Assembly (NCBI RefSeq): GCF_009725205.1
Contig: NZ_WNZY01000005.1
Location: 124,001-188,000 of the forward strand
Direction of reading: 5' to 3'
Length of the DNA: 64,000 nucleotides
Origin: Paenibacillus timonensis
GTDB lineage: Bacteria > Bacillota > Bacilli > Paenibacillales > Paenibacillaceae
Below, piece by piece: positions 16,533-25,138 of this stretch. Numbering within the stretch: the stretch's first letter is position 1; the number at the start of each line of letters is the position of its first letter. The notes beneath the pieces are model-generated. The model was not told the DNA's origin and made no database searches. It saw only the letters and a list, made by a program, of their open reading frames with translations. Position numbers and translations under genes: made by a program.

Positions 16533-16721
16533 ATGGATTTGTCCTGGCTGCTGTTGTTGGTTTGTCCGTTAATGATGGTATTTATGATGTTTGGAATGAA
16601 GGGTCATAGTCATGGTCATGGTTCTCATTCGGAACATTCACCAAATAGCCAAGCGATGCAAGTTCAGCTTGACGAACTAAAAGTGCAAATTGAGCAAATG
16701 AAGCATGAACTTCAAAAATGA
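16533..16721 (+). CDS. small His-rich membrane protein
   Basis: This 62-residue protein begins MDLSWLLLLVCPLMMVFMMF (one membrane helix), followed by the His/Gly segment GHSHGHGSHSEHS and a C-terminal amphipathic helix (VQLDELKVQIEQMKHELQK) likely to form a coiled coil. The form resembles short DUF2933-type proteins found with heavy-metal genes. The His cluster suggests metal binding at the membrane surface. It shares the CPL.M motif with the frameshifted gene immediately downstream. Confidence 0.6.
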   Translation: MDLSWLLLLVCPLMMVFMMFGMKGHSHGHGSHSEHSPNSQAMQVQLDELKVQIEQMKHELQK

Positions 16722-16769
16722 ACCCGGTAAACCAATCCGGGCTTCAAACTTGATTAAGGAGGAACTAAC

Positions 16770-16914
16770 ATGAGTTGCTGCGGTAATCATAACCATGACG
16801 GAAATCATCATGCAGACGGGAAACATCATCCCATTCTTGCTATTGCTGCTCATATGCCCATTGTCGCATTTCCTGCTGATACCGATGATGAGTAAGAAAC
16901 GACACTATTTTTAA
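16770..16914 (+). pseudogene. DUF2933-like small His-rich membrane protein, frameshifted
   Basis: AAGGAGG (16757-16763) precedes ATG 16770. Frame 1 reads MSCCGNHNHDGNHHADGKHH and then nonsense to a stop at 16893. If one C is dropped from the CCC run at 16830-16832, the frame continues as PFLLLLLLICPLSHFLLIP then MMSKKRHYF to a stop at 16912. That gives a His/Cys head plus one membrane helix, as in DUF2933-type proteins. Either a real +1 frameshift has inactivated the gene or the base is an assembly error. The intact gene would be about 48 aa. Confidence 0.7.
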
Positions 16915-17099
16915 GTTATACTATGATGTATGCGCTGGTCCGATTTTCTCTTGAATTTCTGCGTGGAGATTCACCGAGGTATGCCTTGGAATGGACAGCT
17001 GGACAATGGACCAGTGCAGGTATCTTCCTGATCTCTGCAACTTTAATGATTTATTTCTTCTTTAAACGAAATTATGAGACTAATGCAATCCCTATGTAA
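16896..17099 (+). pseudogene. 3' remnant of a prolipoprotein diacylglyceryl transferase-like gene
   Basis: The open frame (longest ATG at 16923, 58 codons) reads MMYALVRFSLEFLRGDSPRY, then AGQWTSAGIFLISATLMIYFFF and a stop. RF..EFLRGDSPR followed by a Q-W-S helix is the C-terminal signature of Lgt proteins. There is no ribosome-binding site and the first about 200 residues are missing, so this is a truncated leftover. It directly follows the frameshifted small gene and precedes a two-component system. Confidence 0.6.
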
Positions 17100-17129
17100 A
17101 TTGAATCAACCGGTAAAGGCGGTGGCAGC

Positions 17130-17846
17130 ATGCCCAAACTACAGGTTCTTGTTGTAGACGATGAATGGAATATGCGCAATCTCTTGCGGATCTACTTAAC
17201 GCGAGAAGGGTTTGAGGTCAAAGAAGCTACCAACGGAAATGAAGCCTTGGAAATAGCGGCTAACCATCATTTCGACATTATTCTGCTGGATTTGATGCTG
17301 CCGGATATGGACGGGTGGCAAGTCTGCAAAAAAATCCGGGAGAGAGATCATGTAGCCATTTTGATGCTCACTGCGCGTTCGGAGACAAAAGACAAAGTTT
17401 ATGGGTTAGGCATTGGTGCGGATGATTATTTGACGAAACCGTTTGAACCGGAGGAGTTACTTGCCCGTGTCTATTCTTTAATCCGCCGTTCGGCGATTAC
17501 ACAATCCATTAAGCAGCAAGAGCCTGTTATCGAGTTCCCCCATTTGAGAATATTTCCAGAGGGTAGAGAAGTACTCATACATGATCATCCTGTTGAATTC
17601 ACACAGAAAGAGTTTGATTTACTCCTCTCGCTCGCGAGGAGCGTACAACGTGCGTTCAGCCGCGAAGAGTTGGTCAATCTGATCTGGGGGACCGAATACG
17701 AGGGGGAAATTCGCGTCGTAGATACGCATATCAAGAATATCCGGGAGAAGACACAAAAGGCGGGACTCGGTTACAATCCGATTCAGACCGTGTGGGGAGT
17801 AGGATATAAGTTCAACGGAGCGAGTATGTCAAATGAAAAGAAATAA
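17130..17846 (+). CDS. OmpR-family response regulator
   Basis: This 238-residue regulator has a receiver domain with D10/D11, phospho-acceptor D54 (LLDLMLPDMDGW), the T/S position in LMLTARS and Lys in DYLTKPF. A winged-helix OmpR/PhoB DNA-binding domain follows (about 130-230, VVDTHIKNIREK). The partner kinase gene overlaps its 3' end by 14 nt. Its target is unknown; the surrounding metal, thiol and envelope genes suggest envelope or metal stress. Confidence 0.92.
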   Translation: MPKLQVLVVDDEWNMRNLLRIYLTREGFEVKEATNGNEALEIAANHHFDIILLDLMLPDMDGWQVCKKIRERDHVAILMLTARSETKDKVYGLGIGADDYLTKPFEPEELLARVYSLIRRSAITQSIKQQEPVIEFPHLRIFPEGREVLIHDHPVEFTQKEFDLLLSLARSVQRAFSREELVNLIWGTEYEGEIRVVDTHIKNIREKTQKAGLGYNPIQTVWGVGYKFNGASMSNEKK

Positions 17847-19236
17847 AATCGGCTTCAAGCTTGGTTTCATGATTCTCGCCGCTTTTGTTGTCGTGATTCT
17901 CTCTTTAGGATTCACGATTGATCGAATGTTCACAAATTTCTATAACTCGGAAATGAGAACAGAGGTAGATGAACTCACGACTCACTTCACAGCAATGAGT
18001 CAATCGCCTGAGATGTTGTCCGAAGAGACTTTGCTCAAGTTTGCCGATTTTTCAAACGTCAGTATTCTGTTTGTTTCTGAACAAGGAGAGGTATTAGCAA
18101 ATTCCGGGCCCTATGAAAAATCGGACCGAACTTTCATTAAGTCCAAGGATCTGAAACAATTATTTACCGGAAAATCCGTAAAACTTGAACATACCGATGT
18201 TAATGGAGAGCGCTATTTCGTGGCTGCCAGACCCGTTTTGGATACCACAGGCGTTAATATTAAGGCTGCGGTGTATGTCCTTTCTTCGACCCGACATATG
18301 GATGAATCCATTTCGGTCGTTCGTAGCGTATTGATCCTGTCAGGCCTGGGTGCCTTTCTGTTGGCACTTGGAATCACTTGGTTCATCGCCAAAATCCTAT
18401 CCCGCCCATTGCTACAAATGCAAGTGGCCACTCGGAACATTGCCGCAGGTCATCTAGAAACGCGATTAACGATTCGACGTGATGATGAGATTGGTATATT
18501 GGCGGATTCGATCAATCATTTGGCCACCGAACTTCAGCGGTATAGAGATACGCGGCAGGAATTTTTCGCGAACATATCCCATGACCTTCGAACTCCGATC
18601 ACCTACCTGGAAGGATATGCGCAAGTTCTCAAGAAGGGACTCTATGAATCTGAGGAAGAGAAGGACCAATATCTAGGTATTATTCATGAAGAGGCGGTTC
18701 GTTTGCAGCACCTTGTTGATGATCTATTTGATTTGGCTAAGATGGAAGAAGGTAAAGTCAGCTTATCCCTGGAATGGATTGACTTAACGGAAATCGCGGA
18801 CAACGTTGTTCAAAAGATTATGCTTAGAGCCTGTGAAAAGAGTTTAACTCTTCGTACTAAAATTAACACTCATGTTGCTCTCATTTACGGGGATGGTCTG
18901 AGGATGGAGCAAGTTCTTCTGAACCTGTTGGAAAATGCCGTGCGTTACACGGAGAAAGGCAGTATCACTCTAGAGCTGGATCAAAACAACACCTATGTTT
19001 ATTTAGCAGTAGAAGATACGGGGATTGGAATTCCCGAAGACGAGATTCCTTACATTTTTGAGCGCTTTTATCGAGTCGAGAAATCCAGATCGCGACAGCA
19101 CGGGGGGACAGGACTCGGTTTGCCCATCGCTAAAAAGTTAGTGGAATTGCAAGGAGGAGAACTCCTAGTTTCGAGCAAATTGGGCCAAGGAACTAGATGT
19201 GAGCTCCGATTCGTACCAGGTTACCCGGGGGATTAA
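17833..19236 (+). CDS. sensor histidine kinase
   Basis: This 467-residue kinase has two transmembrane helices (about 8-29 and 165-185) flanking an extracytoplasmic sensor region of about 135 residues. HAMP, HisKA with phospho-acceptor H250 (SHDLRTPIT) and HATPase_c with N, G1 (DTGIGIP), F and G2 (GTGLGLPIA) boxes follow. It is translationally coupled to the upstream response regulator. The next small gene begins 1 nt after its stop, so three genes form one unit. Confidence 0.92.
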   Translation: MKRNKIGFKLGFMILAAFVVVILSLGFTIDRMFTNFYNSEMRTEVDELTTHFTAMSQSPEMLSEETLLKFADFSNVSILFVSEQGEVLANSGPYEKSDRTFIKSKDLKQLFTGKSVKLEHTDVNGERYFVAARPVLDTTGVNIKAAVYVLSSTRHMDESISVVRSVLILSGLGAFLLALGITWFIAKILSRPLLQMQVATRNIAAGHLETRLTIRRDDEIGILADSINHLATELQRYRDTRQEFFANISHDLRTPITYLEGYAQVLKKGLYESEEEKDQYLGIIHEEAVRLQHLVDDLFDLAKMEEGKVSLSLEWIDLTEIADNVVQKIMLRACEKSLTLRTKINTHVALIYGDGLRMEQVLLNLLENAVRYTEKGSITLELDQNNTYVYLAVEDTGIGIPEDEIPYIFERFYRVEKSRSRQHGGTGLGLPIAKKLVELQGGELLVSSKLGQGTRCELRFVPGYPGD

Positions 19237-19237
19237 T

Positions 19238-19435
19238 ATGAAGAAGACGGATTGGTTTATCGTAATTCTGTTCGTGGCTATGGGACTGTCATGCTTACTC
19301 ATATCGGCTTCCTCTTTCCGTGGTATATCCCTTGCTCAAATGGGGTTTTCAATTGGCCAGGCTTGCTTAGCCATGATGGGAGTAGCTGCGATTACAGCTA
19401 TCGCCTATTGGTTGGTGCAGAGGAAGAAACCTTGA
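19238..19435 (+). CDS. 65-aa two-helix membrane protein coupled to the kinase
   Basis: It starts at ATG 19238, one base after the kinase stop codon. It encodes two hydrophobic helices (about 6-24 and 38-58) and ends in RKKP. No family is recognised. The tight coupling suggests it works with the kinase, as several small membrane proteins modulate sensor kinases, but no sequence motif proves this. A longer frame from 19199 overlaps the kinase. Confidence 0.55.
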   Translation: MKKTDWFIVILFVAMGLSCLLISASSFRGISLAQMGFSIGQACLAMMGVAAITAIAYWLVQRKKP

Positions 19436-19541
19436 AGCTGACCCTGAGTAACAAAGGATTGATCTTTATAACTTCTTCACAATGTATAAATTAGTTCTTC
19501 ATATTTCTCGTTTATATTATAGTCATAAGGAGGAGATACTA

Positions 19542-19826
19542 ATGAAAAAACTATGGATTGGGATTGCAACGATGGCTTTGGTGATGGGAATTGGAACAGC
19601 AGCTGCATATGCGGCTACTACAGATAACGGTACCGACGATAGCGGTAATGCAAACAACCCAAGCACCTTTGAACAAATGTTGCCGTATGCGAAACAAATG
19701 CACCCGAACCTCTCTGAAGAACAAATCCGAGGGATGTATAATAGCTGCCATGGCAGCAATGGCGGCAATACCTCGACGGGCATGATGAACAACACGCAAT
19801 GGAGCAACAGTATGATGAACTTCTAA
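19542..19826 (+). CDS. secreted small Met/Asn-rich protein
   Basis: This 94-residue protein has a clear signal peptide (MKKLWIGIATMALVMGIG...AYA). The mature part has TFEQMLPYAKQMHPNLSEEQ, a His/Cys segment SCHG and the tail GMMNNTQWSNSMMNF rich in Met and Asn. Met-rich exported proteins often bind Cu(I), which fits the copper-storage-like protein downstream. Start 19542 has AAGGAGGAG upstream. The gene lies between two two-component systems and has its own terminator. Confidence 0.6.
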   Translation: MKKLWIGIATMALVMGIGTAAAYAATTDNGTDDSGNANNPSTFEQMLPYAKQMHPNLSEEQIRGMYNSCHGSNGGNTSTGMMNNTQWSNSMMNF

Positions 19827-19842
19827 TACTAAAATCCAGGCA

Positions 19843-19878
19843 GGCCTCGCGAGTTGCGTGAGGTCTTGTCTTTTTTTT
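19843..19878 (+). terminator. terminator before the second two-component system
   Basis: GGCCTCGCG-agttg-CGTGAGGTC (two G-T pairs), followed by TTGTC and T8 (19871-19878). The T tract ends 12 nt before the next start codon, so it could also act as an attenuator for the downstream regulator. Confidence 0.75.
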
Positions 19879-19890
19879 GAAAGGATTCGT

Positions 19891-20598
19891 ATGGAACAGA
19901 CCAAAATATTAATTGTCGATGATGAACTACACCTTCTTCACGTGATTAAAGCCTATCTGGAGAAACAGGATTACCTGGTTTATGAAACAGACTCAGGGCA
20001 GGGGGCGCTTCGACTTTTTGAAAATCTTCAACCTGACTTGATCATCTTGGACTTAATGCTTCCGGACCTTTCAGGTGAGGATGTCTGCAAAACGATCCGG
20101 AAGACATCGGACGTCCCCATTCTAATGTTAACTGCAAAAAGCAATGAAGACGACCTTGTCCACGGTCTATTAATCGGTGCAGATGACTACCTTGTTAAAC
20201 CGTTCAGTCCGCGTGAACTCATAGCCAGGGTGATCAGCTTGTTAAGAAGATCAAAGTCGGTCAGAACTACGACTCAGGGGAAGAAGATTTCTTTTGGAGG
20301 GAACCATCTGTCTATCGATTCCGAACGTCATGAAATACTAGTTAAAGGCGAACCCGTTCAGCTTACTCCCATTGAATTTAAATTGCTTGAAACCTTAGCC
20401 AAATACCCTAAAAGAGCATTTACCCGTTTTGAACTAGTTAATCTGATTCAAGGCGATGATTTTGAAGGAATGGAACGTACGATCGATGTCCATATCAAGA
20501 ATATCCGCCAAAAAATCGGAGAAGATCCGAAACATCCATCCTTCCTTGTTACAGTTTATGGAGTGGGGTATAAATTTGAGGGGGTTCCCGATGAATAG
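19891..20598 (+). CDS. OmpR-family response regulator
   Basis: This 235-residue regulator has phospho-acceptor D54 (IILDLMLPDLSG), Lys in DYLVKPFSPRE and an OmpR winged-helix C-terminal domain (TIDVHIKNIRQKI). ATG 19891 follows GAAAGGA directly after a T8 tract; the longer frame from 19858 runs through the terminator and is not credible. The 3' end overlaps the kinase start by 8 nt. It is similar in length and layout to the regulator at 17130, suggesting paralogous systems. Confidence 0.92.
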   Translation: MEQTKILIVDDELHLLHVIKAYLEKQDYLVYETDSGQGALRLFENLQPDLIILDLMLPDLSGEDVCKTIRKTSDVPILMLTAKSNEDDLVHGLLIGADDYLVKPFSPRELIARVISLLRRSKSVRTTTQGKKISFGGNHLSIDSERHEILVKGEPVQLTPIEFKLLETLAKYPKRAFTRFELVNLIQGDDFEGMERTIDVHIKNIRQKIGEDPKHPSFLVTVYGVGYKFEGVPDE

Positions 20599-21973
20599 CG
20601 GGGGACTACGTAAAAAACTGTTAATTTCACATTTAGGCGTTAGTCTTGGTTCACTTCTGCTCATTATGGTCATTGTATATGTCGTCATGTCCTTCTCATT
20701 CGGAAGGTATACACAGAACCAGCAACAGACAGAGGCAGATATGATATCTTTGGAATTGGAGAGTTCCTATGATCAAAGTTTAGATGGATGGTCTAGTGAT
20801 GCTTTAATGACGGTGTCTCACCAAGCTATGCTTAGGAGCTATAGCATTCGGATTTATGATGCGGATGGCCGTTTGATATGGGATACGAAATCCATGGGTA
20901 GAATGATGGAAGGTACAATGGAGACTGGAAAAGAGGGTAGTCTACAAAATAGCACCAAAGTAATTAAACGAGACATGATGAAAGATCATGTAAATATCGG
21001 GTGGATCGAAATCGAGGGACTTTCAACTCGTTTTGAAACACAGAATCGAGAGTTCTTGAACCGCTTTAACATGCTAATCTGGTTCGCATTTATTTTAGCC
21101 TTAGCCGGTGTAACGTTCTACAGCATTTATACGTCAAAAAGCCTGAGTAGACCTTTAATGCGAATCAAACAAATTGCCAATCAAATGAGGGAAGGGGATT
21201 TGTCTTCCCGCGTTGCATTGGGACATCACCAAACGGAGATCGAAGAGGTGGGGCTAGCTTTAAACCATTTAGCGGATGCACTGGAGCAAGAAGATCGGTT
21301 ACGCAAAAATTTAACCGCAGATATCGCCCATGAATTACGTACACCGCTAGCCACGATCCAAAGTCATATTGAAGCTTTTCAGGACGGGGTGTGGGAAGCA
21401 ACGCCCGATAAATTAGAGATATGTCATGGGCAGGTCGTCCGGTTGGTAAAACTGATTCATGATTTAGAGAACTTGTCGGCCGTCGAAAATCCGATGCTTA
21501 AACTTAAGCAAGAACCCGTTAGACTGGTTGAGGTGATTAGAGAATCCGAGAAAACGGTGAAGGCTCAGTTTAAGGAGAAGCCAATCGATCTCATCATTCA
21601 GGAAGAGACTCCACTTGTTATTATTGGTGACGCTGGACGACTGATTCAAGTTTTTGTGAACCTCTTAAATAACGCTTATAAGTACACTAGCGAAGGATCC
21701 ATCCATGTACGTATATTTGAAACTGCAGATCATATAACAGTAAGCCTATCAGACACGGGAACAGGCATTGAATCCGATGAGCTGCCGCATATTTTTGAGC
21801 GGTTCTATCGTGGAGATAAATCGCGGAATCGTAAAACAGGCGGTGCGGGTATCGGATTGGCCATTGTAAAAGCCATCGTAGAAGCACACGGCGGCAGAAT
21901 TGATGTTGAGAGTAAAATCAATCAAGGCACCCGGTTCACATTACATTTTCCAAATGATCAAAATGAAAGATGA
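20591..21973 (+). CDS. sensor histidine kinase (BaeS-like)
   Basis: This 460-residue kinase starts at ATG 20591 inside the regulator stop region. Two membrane helices (about 12-35 and 155-180) flank an extracytoplasmic loop of about 120 residues. HAMP, HisKA with H247 (AHELRTPLATIQSHIEAFQDG, typical of BaeS-type kinases) and HATPase_c (NLLNNAYKYT, DTGTGI, GAGIGLAIVKA) follow. BaeS-like systems respond to envelope damage or metals. It ends in a terminator. Confidence 0.92.
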   Translation: MNSGGLRKKLLISHLGVSLGSLLLIMVIVYVVMSFSFGRYTQNQQQTEADMISLELESSYDQSLDGWSSDALMTVSHQAMLRSYSIRIYDADGRLIWDTKSMGRMMEGTMETGKEGSLQNSTKVIKRDMMKDHVNIGWIEIEGLSTRFETQNREFLNRFNMLIWFAFILALAGVTFYSIYTSKSLSRPLMRIKQIANQMREGDLSSRVALGHHQTEIEEVGLALNHLADALEQEDRLRKNLTADIAHELRTPLATIQSHIEAFQDGVWEATPDKLEICHGQVVRLVKLIHDLENLSAVENPMLKLKQEPVRLVEVIRESEKTVKAQFKEKPIDLIIQEETPLVIIGDAGRLIQVFVNLLNNAYKYTSEGSIHVRIFETADHITVSLSDTGTGIESDELPHIFERFYRGDKSRNRKTGGAGIGLAIVKAIVEAHGGRIDVESKINQGTRFTLHFPNDQNER

Positions 21974-22004
21974 GCCTTCTTATTTAGAAGAGCTCATCTT
22001 TTTT
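21967..22004 (+). terminator. terminator of the second two-component unit
   Basis: GATGAGC(C)TTCT-tattt-AGAA(GA)GCTCATC followed by T6. The stem overlaps the kinase stop codon. Confidence 0.85.
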
Positions 22005-22009
22005 CAGAC

Positions 22010-22417
22010 TTATGTTACATAAGCATCGATCTCACTTTCCGGATTACTGTTATCGGATCCATTGACTTCAATAAGCATTCTTAGCGGCAAACAGATGATT
22101 ACTTCTTTGGGCTTAGAAATTAATCCGAAGGTAAAGCAAATCTGCTGCGGACAATCGGATTCGATGACTTCAATCCCTTTGTCATGAACCTTCAGAATAT
22201 CATAGCCTGTTTCCGTTTTCACTTCGATGATTTGGGGCTCCGCGGTAAGCTTCACCGTTCTGAATACCTTATTATCTACTCGAATCGTTGCATAATCATC
22301 CTCGTTCGTTTTCGTCTCACTATCATTTGTGAGCCATCTGGCTCCCAATAATAATAGGGCTAGTGAAACAATACAACCCATCAAGATTAAATCGCCCTTT
22401 TTAAGTTTATGTTCCAT
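22010..22417 (-). CDS. NusG domain II-containing membrane-anchored protein
   Basis: This 135-residue protein has one N-terminal membrane helix (about 9-27) followed by an extracytoplasmic NusG-II-type beta domain. The typical motif is IEVIESDCPQQICFTFGLIS and then VIICLPLRMLIEV. Such proteins are common beside thiol-disulfide and respiratory genes in Bacillota. The function is not established. The two Cys in the CPQQIC motif could be redox-active or bind metal. It is oriented convergently to the kinase gene and stands alone. Confidence 0.8.
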   Translation of the reverse strand: MEHKLKKGDLILMGCIVSLALLLLGARWLTNDSETKTNEDDYATIRVDNKVFRTVKLTAEPQIIEVKTETGYDILKVHDKGIEVIESDCPQQICFTFGLISKPKEVIICLPLRMLIEVNGSDNSNPESEIDAYVT

Positions 22418-22578
22418 TTATTCGTCATCTCCAGGTTAATTCCTCTATAGATTGTAACCGAAAAATATGTGTTTTCTTTGTAGAAAAGATGTAATGAACT
22501 CAATTGAAAAACTGAATATTAATCTGAAATTAATTCATAATATCCAATGAGTTAAAAAGGGAAGGAGGAGAGAATCAA

Positions 22579-22908
22579 ATGTCTCATGAGCAGTTTCAAC
22601 ATTGCATCGATGAGTGTCTTCGCTGCATGGTGGCGTGTAATCATTGTTACACGTTGTGCCTTAATGAAGAAAATATAGGGATGATGAAAGAATGTATCCG
22701 ATTGGACCGGGAATGTGCGGATATATGCGCTTTTGCTGCACAAGCGATGTCCATGAACAGTTCTTACGCGAAACAGATCTGTAAAGTCTGTGCGGAGGTT
22801 TGTGAAGCATGCGGAAACGAATGCAAAAAGCATGAACCTGAGCATTGCCAGCAATGTGCGGAAGCATGTTTTAGATGTGCCGAAGCTTGCCGTAAGATGG
22901 CTGCATAA
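22579..22908 (+). CDS. four-helix-bundle copper-storage-like protein (Csp/DUF326)
   Basis: This 109-residue Cys-rich protein (16 Cys) has regular CxxC, CxxxC and CxxxxxxC spacing along helices, as in HCIDECLRCMVACNHCYTLC and CKVCAEVCEACGNECKKHE. It matches the DUF326/Csp3 group of cytosolic copper-storage proteins that bind many Cu(I) ions inside a four-helix bundle. No signal peptide is seen, so it is cytosolic. It has a strong ribosome-binding site (AAGGAGGAG) and its own terminator. With the Cd/Zn pump and His-rich proteins it forms part of a metal-resistance neighbourhood. Confidence 0.85.
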   Translation: MSHEQFQHCIDECLRCMVACNHCYTLCLNEENIGMMKECIRLDRECADICAFAAQAMSMNSSYAKQICKVCAEVCEACGNECKKHEPEHCQQCAEACFRCAEACRKMAA

Positions 22909-22911
22909 ATA

Positions 22912-22950
22912 AAAACCCTAAAGCCCAACAGAAACGGGTTTTAGGGTTTT
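22912..22950 (+). terminator. terminator of the copper-storage gene
   Basis: AAAACCCTAAAgCCC-aacagaaac-GGGtTTTAGGGTTTT, a near-perfect stem. Confidence 0.85.
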
Positions 22951-23088
22951 CGTCTGGTTTTCAGCGTTACCATCCAAATATAGGAATGATAAAAGAAGGT
23001 ATCCGACTAAAATCTATTATTACGTAAAATAATAATTTGACGAAATTATATATATGGATTATTCTAGAATCAGGAGGTGCGTCTTCGA

Positions 23089-24159
23089 ATGGATAAAATT
23101 ACGAAATCGCATTATATGAGCCGCATCGATGAGAAATTAACGGATTTACCCTGGTATGTTGCTGAATACATAGACACACGCAAACGCAAGCTCTCGCACA
23201 CTACGCTATTAAATTACTGCCACGATTATATTATCTTTTTTAATTGGCTCGTGGCTGAACGTTTTGCTGCTCCCAACCGTAAAGATGTTGAATTGTCGGT
23301 TCTTGAGAAACTGACTGTTCGTGAAATCGAAAGTTTTTTGACGTTCCTGGAATATCAACTAAGCAACTCGAAGTTGACGATCAACCGGAAGCTGTCTGCG
23401 CTTAAGTCATTATTCGATTATTTGCAAAACAAAGCCGAAACCGTTGAGCTCAAGCCTTATCTCGAACGTAATGTGATGGCCAAGATAGAATTTAATGCCA
23501 TGAAAGAAACCCAGGAAACGATCGCTAATCGGATTGAAGGCAAAATCCTGCGAGCGGATGATTTTGAACTGTTCCGGCAGTTTGTGGCTTACGATTTCGG
23601 GGCGCAAAACCGCGACAACAAGCGGCTATATCAGTTTCACGAATTTAATCGCGAGCGTGATACGGCGATAGTTTCATTGATTCTTGGATCCGGATTACGT
23701 TTATCGGAAGTCGCCGGCATCAACCTGGAAGATCTCGACATGAACAAAGGTTTGGTACGGGTCATCCGCAAAGGCAACAAAGAACAATACGTGTATTTTA
23801 GCGAACAAGCAAAAGCGGATTTGGATAATTATATCAAAGTTCGCGAAGCTCGGTATAAACCGGAGAAGTCAGAAACGTACTTATTTTTGGCAGCGCCAAT
23901 CGGACGCAAAGGCAAAAACCGGCGGTTAACGCCTAGATCAATCGAGAAACTAATCGAGAAATACGCAACGGCTTACGGTAAACCGGCCTTAACGGTTCAC
24001 TCGCTACGGCATTCCTTCGCAACGCGTTATCATCAGGAGAACAATGACGTGCCGCGTCTGAGGAATCAATTGGGCCATTCGTCCATTCAGACGACGATGA
24101 TCTATACGCACTTAACCGATGAGGAAATGCGCAAAGCAGTTAATAATATGGACAAGTAG
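23089..24159 (+). CDS. tyrosine recombinase, XerS-like
   Basis: This 356-residue protein starts at ATG 23089 (AGGAGG 11 nt upstream). It has an N-terminal SAM-like domain and a phage-integrase catalytic domain with the full set: Arg in GSGLRLSEV, Lys in RKGNK, HSLRHSFAT (His/Arg), LGHSSIQTT (His) and nucleophile Tyr in MIYTH. Length and the N-terminal pattern LPWYVAEYIDTRKRKLS match XerS, the single Xer recombinase of streptococci, rather than XerC/D (about 300 aa). It could be a chromosomal resolvase or the integrase of a lost element, as 2 kb of decayed genes follow. Confidence 0.85.
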   Translation: MDKITKSHYMSRIDEKLTDLPWYVAEYIDTRKRKLSHTTLLNYCHDYIIFFNWLVAERFAAPNRKDVELSVLEKLTVREIESFLTFLEYQLSNSKLTINRKLSALKSLFDYLQNKAETVELKPYLERNVMAKIEFNAMKETQETIANRIEGKILRADDFELFRQFVAYDFGAQNRDNKRLYQFHEFNRERDTAIVSLILGSGLRLSEVAGINLEDLDMNKGLVRVIRKGNKEQYVYFSEQAKADLDNYIKVREARYKPEKSETYLFLAAPIGRKGKNRRLTPRSIEKLIEKYATAYGKPALTVHSLRHSFATRYHQENNDVPRLRNQLGHSSIQTTMIYTHLTDEEMRKAVNNMDK

Positions 24160-24171
24160 AATAGAAGCAAC

Positions 24172-24210
24172 AGACCGCCGGAAGCAACCAAAGTGGTTCC
24201 AGCGGTCTTT
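24172..24210 (+). terminator. terminator of the recombinase gene
   Basis: GACCGCcGGAAgCAACC-aaagt-GGTtCCaGCGGTC followed by TTT. Confidence 0.7.
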
Positions 24211-24296
24211 CAGCATCGACTTTTTCACAAAACCCGTATTTTGTACATATGTGCATAAACGCTTTTCAAGCCTAGCTGTTCTTTGAATTTCAACTA

Positions 24297-24349
24297 ATGT
24301 CTAACGACACAAATGTCCAGACATAAATGACACAATTGTCGGGACATTC
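24297..24349. repeat. possible insertion-sequence end (IS21-like multiple short repeats)
   Basis: A cluster of GACA/TGTC motifs (TGTCTAACGACAC, AAATGTCCAGACA, TGACACAATTGTC, GGGACA) repeated within about 50 bp. It resembles the tandem transposase-binding repeats at the ends of IS21-family elements. No intact transposase is nearby, so at most this is a remnant. Confidence 0.3.
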
Positions 24350-24664
24350 TCCCCATAACCCTCTGCTTGCTCCGCTGCTAATTAAAGAACAAACAAGCGT
24401 TTCGTATCGAGGAACTTGCCGACCATGTTGAGAAGCAGTAACTCTACCCACGTTGGGCATGGATTTATCCCATTTCATTACTCCAATGATTCGCGGCCTG
24501 TTAAGAGATAATATTCTTGCCATCCGACAAGTTTAGTGTCAAACACCATATAGCTCAATTTTTGTTTAGTTTTTTATAAGTTCCCTTTCTGTTCCCTTTC
24601 TTGCAGTAAAAAAGCAATTAATCTGCGTTTCGCACTGCCCACACAACCCTCAGTATCCTTCTTA
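24350..24664. other. non-coding, decayed region
   Basis: No intact gene. One short plus-strand stretch near 24381-24440 translates as FRIEELADHVEKQ then a stop, which looks coding-like but belongs to no family I recognise. A 77-codon minus frame across the repeat cluster is probably chance. Confidence 0.4.
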
Positions 24665-25020
24665 TCAGTTGTTTTGTCGCGTTCTCTCACCTAACGATCT
24701 TGCACTCTCATGTAACTCATCATCATGCATTCCATCGGTAGAATAGAGTGTAAATGGAACTAAAAAAATAGTTTCAATTAAATTGCTTGTTGCATGATAT
24801 GGACTGAGCAGTTCTTTAATTGAATAATGTTCTTGACCATAATCACTTTCAGATCCGCCAATTGATATCGCAATTGCAAGCTCTTTTCCCCTTCAGCTTA
24901 CTTCCTTTTGATGTAAATGCCCAACCGTATGTCAATACATCATCCAGCCACTTTTTTAATAGCGGCGGTGAGCTGTACCAGTAAAATGGAAAGTGAAAAA
25001 TTATTCGATCGTGCAACCAA
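24665..25020 (-). pseudogene. NAD(P)H-dependent flavodoxin-fold oxidoreductase, broken
   Basis: The minus strand reads RIIFHFPFYWYSSPPLLKKW, then LDDVLTYGWAFTSKGSKLKGK. After a +1 shift at the T4 run 24884-24887 (plus strand) it continues as ELAIAISIGGSESDYGQ and ends GMHDDELHESARSLGE near 24700, stop at 24665. FPFYWYSSPPLLKKWLD and TYGWA are hallmarks of KefF/YwrO-type NAD(P)H:quinone oxidoreductases. The N-terminus upstream of 25020 is in pieces with stop codons. At least one frameshift and a lost start make this a pseudogene. Confidence 0.8.
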
Positions 25021-25138
25021 AACTAGTGATTTACGCATAATATCTTTAAATCCTCTCCAAATATGTTTATGGTCATGGTCAAGTATTAGTAAATTTGCTC
25101 ATACTTGACCCATAACCGGCCTCAATGTCCTTACTGAA

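Noticed and set aside
24290..24523. 77-codon minus-strand ORF as a transposase piece
   Set aside because: No transposase motif; it runs through the repeat cluster and is probably chance.
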